64,000 bases of DNA from Sphingobacterium sp. R2. Lineage in GTDB: Bacteria > Bacteroidota > Bacteroidia > Sphingobacteriales > Sphingobacteriaceae. Position 1 is the first letter of the stretch. Every line of letters starts with the position of its first letter. Location of the stretch: assembly GCF_040760075.1 (NCBI RefSeq), contig NZ_CP142884.1:3348001-3412000 (forward strand), written 5' to 3'. The notes beneath the pieces were generated by a model, which searched no databases, had not been told where the DNA came from, and saw only the letters and a program-made list of their open reading frames with translations. A program made the position numbers and the translations under genes. This document shows, piece by piece, positions 7,195-14,375 of this stretch.

Positions 7195-7971
7195 CTAAAA
7201 CTTTCTATCCAATGAATGGCGGCTTCTAATGTCATAAAAAGCTTCTAGTTGTAATTTCCTTCCTTCGTCTGTAGCATGATCATTATCTTTGTGGAGTCTA
7301 TAACAATAAATGACATTTTGAATAAATGCGGTATTTTCAAACCCCGCAATTTCTAAAAGTGGTAACATTAATGCCTGATCATAGGTCGACATATAAAATC
7401 TATTATCTCCATATCTATTGTCACTATATCTAAAGTTCTCAACATTTGGATCTTGGTCTAAAAAGGCCTTAAATAGTTTATATTTAAAAGTTTTGAGATG
7501 AGAAGCTTTCCATGTTATTTCCCTCAATGTCTTGAATTCGTCTTCTGTGTATGGAGAGCCCGGATCATAAAATCCATAATTAGTAATATACGTGCCATAA
7601 GTAAGAAGAGTATTTTCGTTGTATTTACTATTAACAATTTGAAAGGCAAATTCTCCAAAAATGTAATCGTCACCGTCCAAAATGATTATTATGTCTTCGT
7701 CTCTCAACGATTCCATTACCAATGCATTATAGATATTTCTTAAGGCTCCAACTCGAGAACTGTTTTCTCTCTTATAAAAATTTGGTAAATCGTCTTCTAT
7801 TAATTCTAAAGTACCATCATCTGATGCATCATCTAATAGAAAAACCTCGTAATTATTATACTCTTGCCCCAAAATTGAGCTGACGCAGTCAATAATATAA
7901 TTCCCTACATTCCTGAACGGAACAAGAACAATTATTCTGTCCAAAATTTGTTTATTATTTGAGAGGAGCAT
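7195..7971 (-). CDS. Family 2 glycosyltransferase of the peptide cluster
   Basis: A 258-aa GT-A fold enzyme. The N-terminus has the GT2 opening IIVLVPFRNVGNYI, the first nucleotide-sugar loop LLDDASDDGT (near residue 50) and the metal-binding DGDD (near residue 100). There is no transmembrane segment, so it should act in the cytosol. The C-terminal part has an aromatic/Asp-rich segment (YSDNRYGDNRFYMS) and ends in a basic tail. GT2 enzymes such as SunS glycosylate Cys in glycocin precursors; position directly upstream of a double-glycine precursor (168-base gap) makes peptide glycosylation the best guess, on Ser, Thr, Cys or Asn of the core. It is much shorter than SunS and is not an obvious orthologue, so a surface-glycan role cannot be excluded. 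Confidence 0.85.
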   Translation of the reverse strand: MLLSNNKQILDRIIVLVPFRNVGNYIIDCVSSILGQEYNNYEVFLLDDASDDGTLELIEDDLPNFYKRENSSRVGALRNIYNALVMESLRDEDIIIILDGDDYIFGEFAFQIVNSKYNENTLLTYGTYITNYGFYDPGSPYTEDEFKTLREITWKASHLKTFKYKLFKAFLDQDPNVENFRYSDNRYGDNRFYMSTYDQALMLPLLEIAGFENTAFIQNVIYCYRLHKDNDHATDEGRKLQLEAFYDIRSRHSLDRKF

Positions 7972-8345
7972 AGGCTATTATTTATAATCTTTATTATTAC
8001 TATCTACTTTTATATATTTCTTTTCTAAATCAGGATACATGATTTAATTCTTGCCCTAATTTTATCTTTAGACTTATAACTCTTTTTGAAGATAATGAAT
8101 AGAAATTATGGTGAAAAAATATTTCGACCAACAGCTTTTTGACCTATATATCTTTTGGATTTTACTCGATGAAGTAATTTTTTGGCTTCTATAAATTGTA
8201 AGAGATTCTGAAAATAAAACAGCTAATAAACTGGAAATAAAGTTTAGAAAAGTCTAATCAAAACTAATGCTCTTCTTCTGTAAAACACTTAAAATCGGAA
8301 CATTCCATATAATTATAAATTCTTTTTTATCTAAATTTTGTCAAT
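7972..8345. other. AT-rich non-coding stretch upstream of the peptide cluster
   Basis: 374 bases with no convincing gene on either strand. It must hold the minus-strand promoter of the cluster. A single match to the Bacteroidota -7 element (TAGTTTTG on the minus strand, 8259-8266) lies about 290 bases before the GT2 start, but no matching -33 element is seen, so the promoter is not assigned. Confidence 0.4.
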
Positions 8346-8746
8346 ATGAATATTAAACTTAGTGATGAAAACTTCAAAACTTATACGTGTCGTGAACCTA
8401 AAAAGTTTGCAGAAAAATCTAATAATACAAGAAGGGAAAACAAAATAGAAAAAACGGTAGACGATACAGACACTATATTTAATGAAGGAAATGAAAATAA
8501 TAAGAAGAAACAAATTAGTCCTTTAGAGTATGATATAGGAGTGCATGACAAATTGTCAATCTTTCAAATAAATCGGGGGGAGGCAAAAGTGTTAAAGATG
8601 AAATAACAGTTACAAATGGAAGAAAAGTTAAACTTACAAAAGCTACAGTGAAAAGATATAGAGTAATTGTCAGATATGTAGAGGTTTCGGAGGATGAACG
8701 CAAAATAAAAAGAGCTATAATTGAAGATATTTTGAAAAACTCATAA
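8346..8746 (+). pseudogene. Small frameshifted ORF next to the recombinase
   Basis: From ATG 8346 a hydrophilic, Lys/Asn/Glu-rich reading frame runs to 8606, but from about 8549 a second frame is open to a stop at 8744-8746. It encodes a plausible folded end: TNGRKVKLTKATVKRYRVIV, then a VEVSEDERK segment and an IIEDILKN helix. The two frames can be joined by a -1 shift at or near the run of six G (8575-8580) followed by AGG. I do not recognise the product. It could be a recombinase-associated accessory protein broken by an indel, a programmed frameshift or a sequencing error in the G run. It is on the same strand as the recombinase and 121 bases upstream of it. Confidence 0.45.
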
Positions 8747-8867
8747 GATTAATATTGGGCTATTGGATCTATCTCAATTATTGCATTTTAATGGCCAATA
8801 AGTTCAAAGTATGTTATTAATTCTTCTTTATTTTTATTATATTTAATAATTTGTAAATCAAAACATT

Positions 8868-10199
8868 ATGAGTAATAAGAAACGAGTTGGCATTTGGATA
8901 AGAGTATCTACAGATATGCAGGTCAAGGATGATTCTCCAGAACATCACATACAAAGAGCGAAGTATTATATCCAATCAAGAGATTGGGAAGTTGTAGAGA
9001 TATATAGACTAGATGCCGTATCTGGAAAAGCTGTTATGAATCATCCCGAAGCTCAACGTATGCTTAAAGACTTAAGAGAGGGACGAATTTCAGGACTGGT
9101 TTTTTCTAAACTTGCTCGTCTCGCACGCAGCACTAAAGAACTATTGGAATTTGCTGAAATTTTTAGAAAAGCAGGAGCAGATTTAGTTTCTTTGGCAGAA
9201 CAGATAGATACCAGTACCCCAGCAGGAAGATTGTTTTTTACTATCGTTGCTGCAATGGCTGAATGGGAACGTGAAGAAATATCTAGCCGTGTTGCGGCGT
9301 CTGTACCGATTAGAGCTCGTATGGGAAAACCACTAGGCGGCCAGGCAAGTTATGGTTATAAATGGCAAGACAAACCTCTAGTTATAGATGAAAAAGAAGC
9401 TCCTGTACGAAAATTGATGTATGAAATTTTCCTTGATTGCCAGCGTAAAAAAACTACAGCGAGGCGTTTGAATCAATTAGGATATAGAACGCGTAATGGT
9501 TCTTTTTTTTCTGATACAACTGTAGAGCGGTTAATTAGGGATACTTCTGCAAAAGGACTAAGAATAGCAAATCACACTAAGAGTTTAGGCGATGGAAAAC
9601 AATGGATTTCAAAATCCAAAGAGGATTGGATAATCATTCCTTGTCCAGCAATTATTGATGAAGGACTTTGGGAAAAATGTAATTATATACTTGATAAACA
9701 GGCGGTTAATTGGAAAAGAAAAGGACGGAAATCTGAATATTTGCTTGCGGGTTTTGTAAAATGTGAATGTGGTACTTCAATGTACGTTTATAGTACAGCT
9801 AAAAAGTTCACTTGCAAAAAATGTAAAAATAATTTTCCAGTAGAGAATATGGATTCTTTTTACCTACAGGTGCTTAAAGGATATCTAAATGATTTAACTC
9901 CACAAATTTACATCGAAGAATTACAAAAGCAATTATCTGAGAAGCAGACTTTATTGGCTATATCTTTAAAGAAACGTACACAACTAAGAAAAAGGATGGA
10001 TGACCTTATTCCATTAAAACTAAACGGTGACTTAGATAGTGATCACTTTGCTACTATTTATAAGCCTTTAGTTGCACAAGTTAAACAGCTTGATTCGTCA
10101 ATTCCTAACTTAGAACAAGAAATAGTGAATAAGATTATTGAGATCAAATCAAGCGATACGGCTGTAAGGAAGCAAAGGTATTATATGAAAAATGGGTGA
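8868..10199 (+). CDS. Large serine recombinase (site-specific integrase), C-terminus out of frame
   Basis: A 443-aa serine recombinase. The N-terminal resolvase domain has the nucleophile motif GIWIRVSTDMQ (Ser near residue 14), then the typical LARSTKEL segment and the long helix ending AAMAEWEREEISSR (around residues 130-145). A Recombinase domain follows (about 155-270), then a zinc ribbon CECGTS with a second CKKC pair (about 300-325) and a coiled coil (about 345-430). The frame stops abruptly at 10199, while the expected family tail (LYEKW, KKRAVVEAI and an ITIG motif) is encoded one frame back, immediately downstream. Such enzymes integrate and excise islands and usually lie at one end of the element. 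The coding-poor AT-rich region to its left, including the peptide cluster, may belong to that element. Confidence 0.9.
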   Translation: MSNKKRVGIWIRVSTDMQVKDDSPEHHIQRAKYYIQSRDWEVVEIYRLDAVSGKAVMNHPEAQRMLKDLREGRISGLVFSKLARLARSTKELLEFAEIFRKAGADLVSLAEQIDTSTPAGRLFFTIVAAMAEWEREEISSRVAASVPIRARMGKPLGGQASYGYKWQDKPLVIDEKEAPVRKLMYEIFLDCQRKKTTARRLNQLGYRTRNGSFFSDTTVERLIRDTSAKGLRIANHTKSLGDGKQWISKSKEDWIIIPCPAIIDEGLWEKCNYILDKQAVNWKRKGRKSEYLLAGFVKCECGTSMYVYSTAKKFTCKKCKNNFPVENMDSFYLQVLKGYLNDLTPQIYIEELQKQLSEKQTLLAISLKKRTQLRKRMDDLIPLKLNGDLDSDHFATIYKPLVAQVKQLDSSIPNLEQEIVNKIIEIKSSDTAVRKQRYYMKNG

Positions 10200-10351
10200 A
10201 TATGGAGTTTTCTAAAAAACGTGCTGTAGTTGAGGCTATTACTGATAATATTACTATAGGAAAGGAGATAGTTAATGTCGCAGTTTCCAACCTTTCTTCA
10301 TCCTCGACACTAACAAAGCAACATGATTTCAGCATATGGTTTTGTTCTTGA
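10169..10351 (+). pseudogene. Out-of-frame C-terminal tail of the serine recombinase
   Basis: In the frame -1 to the recombinase, the sequence encodes a tail starting EAKVLYEKW and continuing through MEFSKKRAVVEAI, an ITIG turn and an LSSSS segment to a stop at 10349-10351. This matches the order of conserved elements at the end of this recombinase class. So the gene appears to have lost one base (or to need a -1 ribosomal shift) between about 10142 and 10180. The tail overlaps the 3' end of the opposite metallopeptidase gene by 42 bases. Confidence 0.65.
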
Positions 10352-11299
10352 ATGGTAATGTAGCTTTATTTTTGTTGTCTTTTCATTTTGGTATAATTTA
10401 AAAGATTGCAATAGAAACTCATTTCTATTGAGCAGCGGTTTCGGTCTTTGAGTGAATAGGGGATGTCGACTTAATTGTAATAGGGAAGCATGTGAAAATT
10501 TAGCTGATTTTTCACCACCCCATTTTTCCACTTTATAGTGTCGACTACCATATTCTCCCATTATAGATATTGTTTTTAAATTGAATTCATTTTGAAAACC
10601 ATTATCATGTGGTAATCCGAATAGATGTCCCATTTCATGTGCTATACCTCCGAGGTACCAACTATTGAACTCTCCTACAGAACATGTTCTGTTTGTAGCG
10701 AACATCTCTGTGTAAGTCATTTTAGTGGTTGCGTTAGCGAGTAGCAACGGGTCTAGGAGATCACAGTCTGCAACCATGCACACGCCGGAGGTAGCTGATC
10801 CCCTGCCATAGTAAGGCGAATGGAAGATGTAGGTGCCATTTTCATCTTTCTCGCTTAAAGCTGTAATAACAAGTATATGTTCTTTACTTGGTGTGATAGT
10901 AGGCGCCAATTTTTCGAAAATCTCATTTTCTATTTCATTACCTGAATGTATGGTATAGTCATTTGAGGGTTTCGATCCCTGTACCACATGGTACTTGTAG
11001 CCCAAATTGTCTTTTTCAAATGGAATACCATCATTATCATAACCAGCATTTTCAAGCTCAGTTTTATAGAAGGCTGAGATATCTTTTAGCGTTCGGTCGA
11101 GACGGTTTTTCCAACTAGAAGACAACCTTGAATCGGCACCAAAAAAATAAACTATCTTAACAGTATGGTGATTTTTATTGTTAACTTTTAAACTTGCACC
11201 ATAAGCGACTCCGGTAAATGTAAAGAGTGTGATGACAAATATCATCCAGCAGACATCTCGCTGAAGTTTTTTTCTGAATTCTGTAATAGTGATTTCCAT
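10310..11299 (-). CDS. Secreted metzincin-type zinc metallopeptidase
   Basis: A 329-aa protein with a basic N-terminus and one hydrophobic segment (about 15-35, WMIFVITLFTF, ending VAYGA) that acts as a signal peptide or anchor. The zinc site is HEMGHLFGLPHD (around residues 220-231), the HExxHxxGxxHD form of metzincins, and SIMGEYG about 15-20 residues later can supply the Met-turn. The catalytic domain is preceded by a region of about 185 residues. The last 15 codons lie inside the tail of the convergent serine recombinase, so the original 3' end may have been replaced when the element inserted. Substrate is unknown; it probably cuts extracellular or periplasmic proteins. Confidence 0.85.
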   Translation of the reverse strand: MEITITEFRKKLQRDVCWMIFVITLFTFTGVAYGASLKVNNKNHHTVKIVYFFGADSRLSSSWKNRLDRTLKDISAFYKTELENAGYDNDGIPFEKDNLGYKYHVVQGSKPSNDYTIHSGNEIENEIFEKLAPTITPSKEHILVITALSEKDENGTYIFHSPYYGRGSATSGVCMVADCDLLDPLLLANATTKMTYTEMFATNRTCSVGEFNSWYLGGIAHEMGHLFGLPHDNGFQNEFNLKTISIMGEYGSRHYKVEKWGGEKSAKFSHASLLQLSRHPLFTQRPKPLLNRNEFLLQSFKLYQNEKTTKIKLHYHSRTKPYAEIMLLC

Positions 11300-11623
11300 T
11301 TAACAAACTTTACGTAGTCTGATTTCCTTAGGTTTAATAAGATTTTTAAATGTCAATTCTTTAAATTGAATCATTGTAAATGCATCGCAATTGATCCTAT
11401 TTTAGGCTAAAACTTGATTTGTATTATTCTAATACTAAGTTAAATAAATTTATTATAGTTATCTAAAATAAAATGCATAACCTTACCTTGTAATTATATG
11501 AAATCTTTACGCTTTTAATTGCGTCTTTGATGGAGATTTGCTCAATTAAAGGCATCCGCCTGGAATGATTAGTCTTGGATGTAGCGTTTTTGTAGTTTAT
11601 TTATTGTCAAGTTGCATGTCCGA
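11300..11623. other. Intergenic stretch without a recognisable gene
   Basis: 324 AT-rich bases upstream of the metallopeptidase gene. I see no supported ORF, RNA gene or strong hairpin; it should contain the promoter of the minus-strand peptidase gene. Confidence 0.4.
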
Positions 11624-11854
11624 TCAAAAAAGTAAGACACGAATGTTTTTCAACCCATTAATGAAACATTGTAAATCGCTAGATTCCGAAACTAAACCAT
11701 CTAGATCGCTGTTTAATCCTGAAAGCTGATCAGTTTTTAATGTTGGAATTAATGCCGAAAGGTTATTATAGAATTTCGAGAAAACATATGGTCTTCGTGC
11801 TCGAAAAATATTAAGAATGCAAATGCTAAATATGACTATAGCAAAAAGGAGCAT
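11624..11854 (-). CDS. Small possible membrane peptide, doubtful
   Basis: A 76-codon frame with a hydrophobic N-terminal helix (MLLFAIVIFSICILNIF) followed by RARRPYVFSKFYN and an acidic Ser/Leu-rich tail. It is divergent from the cation transporter gene with 45 bases between the two starts. The amphipathic and basic layout is plausible for a small membrane protein, but no family is recognised and chance cannot be excluded in this AT-rich stretch. Confidence 0.3.
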   Translation of the reverse strand: MLLFAIVIFSICILNIFRARRPYVFSKFYNNLSALIPTLKTDQLSGLNSDLDGLVSESSDLQCFINGLKNIRVLLF

Positions 11855-11899
11855 ATCGTCAAAAAGAATGAGATAAGATTGTTTAAAAAGTTATTAAAA

Positions 11900-12793
11900 A
11901 TGAACAATAATAAAAAGTCGATCTATAGTGCTCTTGTTGCAAATCTTCTAATAGCACTCACCAAATTTCTAGCAGGATCTTTTACAAACAGTTCTTCCAT
12001 GATCTCGGAAGGTATTCATTCAACAGTCGATACTATGAATCAGATACTGATATTATATGGACTGAAACGTAGTAAAAAGGCACCGGATCAGTCCCATCCT
12101 TTTGGCTATGGCAAGGAGCTTTACTTTTGGTCTTTTGTCGTTTCTATTCTGATATTCGGTTTGGGGGGAGCGTTGTCTATCTATCAGGGTATTATTCATA
12201 TACGAAATCCGGAACCGATGAAGGATCCTTTTTGGAATTACGTCGTTTTAATCCTTTCACTTATTTTTGAGGGCACTTCCTTTATCATTGCCATGAAAGA
12301 ATTTAATAAGACCCGGAATGGTATGGGCTGGTGGAAAGCTATGATCAAAAGTAAAGACCCTTCAAGTTTTCTTGTACTCTTTGAGGATGGAGCAGCGGTG
12401 GCGGGGCTCATTACCGTCATGATTCTGATGGCATTAAGTCATGCACTGCAGATTCCTGAATTGGACGGATTGGCATCTATAATTGTCGGTTTACTATTGG
12501 TTTTTGTTTCCTTTATCCTTGCTAGGGAAAGTAGGAGCTTACTCATGGGCGAAGGCATTGCTTCTAAAACAAGAAATGAAATTGCCAGTCTGGTGGAACA
12601 AGACGTTTGTGTGATAAAAACCAAAAATATTTTGTCTACTTACCAGTCTCCCGAGGACGTTATATTAATGCTTATTATCGATTTTAAGGATCACCTAGAT
12701 ACTGAAGATATTACTGAGGCGATCAACCGGATTCGTACAACCATAAAAAACGAATTTAAATTTATACATTATGTAATTATCCAGCCCGAATAG
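11900..12793 (+). CDS. SLC30A9-like cation diffusion facilitator
   Basis: An inner-membrane divalent cation (probably zinc) antiporter of about 297 residues. ATG 11900 is preferred over an in-frame TTG at 11879 because it directly precedes the basic N-terminus MNNNKKSIYSAL. Transmembrane segment II carries SEGIHSTVDTMNQ, with the His and Asp of the first metal site; in the later segment the usual HxxxD is replaced by LFEDGAAVAGL. This EDxAA form and the DTMNQ motif are features of the ZnT9/SLC30A9 branch rather than of YiiP/ZitB. A cytoplasmic C-terminal domain of about 85 residues follows, ending in YVIIQPE. No linked regulator is visible. Confidence 0.88.
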   Translation: MNNNKKSIYSALVANLLIALTKFLAGSFTNSSSMISEGIHSTVDTMNQILILYGLKRSKKAPDQSHPFGYGKELYFWSFVVSILIFGLGGALSIYQGIIHIRNPEPMKDPFWNYVVLILSLIFEGTSFIIAMKEFNKTRNGMGWWKAMIKSKDPSSFLVLFEDGAAVAGLITVMILMALSHALQIPELDGLASIIVGLLLVFVSFILARESRSLLMGEGIASKTRNEIASLVEQDVCVIKTKNILSTYQSPEDVILMLIIDFKDHLDTEDITEAINRIRTTIKNEFKFIHYVIIQPE

Positions 12794-13598
12794 ATGGGAT
12801 TGTATGTGCCCTTTATATCTCAACTATAATGCATACTGGTTTTACTTTGCTTAGGTATATTGGCGCAGGAGAATCATCAGATAGAGCTTTACACGCCTGA
12901 TTGCCTCCAGGCATAAAGCGCGCAATTTTACGGTTTCTCCATTAACGGCTAGAATTCTCTTTTCGATTTTATGAGAGTCATTTCACCTGCTTTTTGAGCT
13001 AACGACCAAATCCGCTGAAATTAGCTCTCACGCTTACAGTTAGGGAGGCGATATTGCCTAAATCGAATAGTAACTCATCTGCTACGAATTCTAAGTGATC
13101 GGATACAGATATTTAATCATCATTTCAGTCATTGATTGTGTCTTTATTTTTATAGTCATATTCAAGATTATGCCACGAAAGCATAACATGGTTTAACAAA
13201 TAAAGGCAAAAACAATGAAAAAATTAATGGTAAGTAAGCTGGCTTTGGCCATGCTAAAATTTGCTAGGTCTGCTAGGACATTTGGAATAGCAGTCGAAGG
13301 AAATTCAAATTTGAAAACATCTCGTTATCATATCGCCAAAAATATGGTTAATGTTACATAATAAACCACTGAAGCAGATACGGTATCCTTACGTTAAAAT
13401 TCTTAAAGGTAACCTTTACAGTATTTGTGATTTTCATTTGTTTGACACAGAATTCACAAATGATTTTTCTTCAACTAGGGGTTGTGTCATCTTCTTTTTA
13501 GTAATGCACGACTTGTTAAAGATCAAATAACATTTCATTCAATTTTTTAAGAAAAATAAAAGCGGTGCTTAGGCACGTTACTTAAAACACAAATTATC
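12794..13598. other. Long intergenic region
   Basis: About 800 bases between the cation transporter and the GLPGLI gene. Apart from the doubtful 48-codon ORF at 13215-13361 I find no convincing gene on either strand, no RNA gene and no strong terminator. Both frames are broken often, as expected for decayed sequence or a long leader. Confidence 0.4.
13215..13361 (+). CDS. Possible 48-aa microprotein
   Basis: The frame starts with MKKLMVSKLALAMLKFARSA, a basic amphipathic helix, followed by a polar stretch. It stands alone in an 800-base non-coding region. I do not recognise it; it may be a genuine small protein, a decayed gene start or chance. Confidence 0.25.
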   Translation: MKKLMVSKLALAMLKFARSARTFGIAVEGNSNLKTSRYHIAKNMVNVT

Positions 13599-14375
13599 AT
13601 GCATAAATATTATATATTCTTTTTCGTTCTATTCCTTTCCAGGTTATCGTTTGCGCAGCGGATTCACGCCGTTTACGAATACATACCATCAGCAATGGCT
13701 ACTTTTAAGGAAAATGTTTATTATGATGGAATGGTGAAGATCGCTGTTCGGGATTCAACCCCGCAGCAGATGCAATTACTTGATAATGATGTGGACGATG
13801 AAGTAACGCCTTCATTTTCTATCACCATTGGTTCTGGTAAGAGGTTTAGTAGAGTTGTAATGCATCAAAATAATGCTAACCAACAGTTGGAAACCCGTTC
13901 CATCCAAGGGGTCAATTATTTGGTGACTGACAAATTTCCGGTATTAGTATGGAACACAGCGTATGACGATGTTGATACTTTGGGTAACTATGTATGCCAC
14001 AAGGCAACAGCATCTTATCGGGGAACAACTCTTGTAGCTTATTATACCAATACTATTCCCGTACCTGTAGGCCCGTCGAAGTTTGGTGGTCTACCGGGAC
14101 TCATTGTTATGCTATATAATGAAAGCGCTAATCCAAACTACTGGTATCTAAAGGAAGTCAACTACCCTTATAATGGAAGTATTCCAATTGATTATAAATA
14201 TATACATTCCTTAAGCAAATTGACTCTTGAAGAGTTTGTGAAGAAAGAAGACCAATTTAACGAAGAGCATATGCGTATGCTGTATAGTAAAATGCCAATG
14301 ATGGAGGGTGTTAGTGTAGAGAAGCAAAAAGTTAGAGGCAGTGTAGAACAAAAGTATGAATGGGAAAATCAATAA
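13599..14375 (+). CDS. GLPGLI family protein
   Basis: A 258-aa secreted protein with a signal peptide (MHKYYIFFFVLFLSRLSFAQ). The family motif is clear: GPSKFGGLPGLIVML around residues 160-174, giving the name GLPGLI (TIGR01200). These proteins are confined to Bacteroidota and have no firmly established function; they are often next to a TonB-receptor-like barrel, as here. The gene overlaps the start of the downstream barrel gene by 20 bases, so the two are translated together. The tail after residue 210 is charged and rich in Glu and Lys. Confidence 0.88.
   Translation: MHKYYIFFFVLFLSRLSFAQRIHAVYEYIPSAMATFKENVYYDGMVKIAVRDSTPQQMQLLDNDVDDEVTPSFSITIGSGKRFSRVVMHQNNANQQLETRSIQGVNYLVTDKFPVLVWNTAYDDVDTLGNYVCHKATASYRGTTLVAYYTNTIPVPVGPSKFGGLPGLIVMLYNESANPNYWYLKEVNYPYNGSIPIDYKYIHSLSKLTLEEFVKKEDQFNEEHMRMLYSKMPMMEGVSVEKQKVRGSVEQKYEWENQ

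Noticed and set aside
1..7971. Lanthipeptide, lasso or thiopeptide cluster
   Set aside because: No LanB, LanC, LanM, lasso cyclase or YcaO motif is present; the enzymes are radical SAM/SPASM and glycosyltransferases.
8331..8703. Two minus-strand ORFs opposite the small frameshifted gene
   Set aside because: They are low-complexity Phe/Ile/Leu-rich shadows of a Lys/Glu-rich sense strand.
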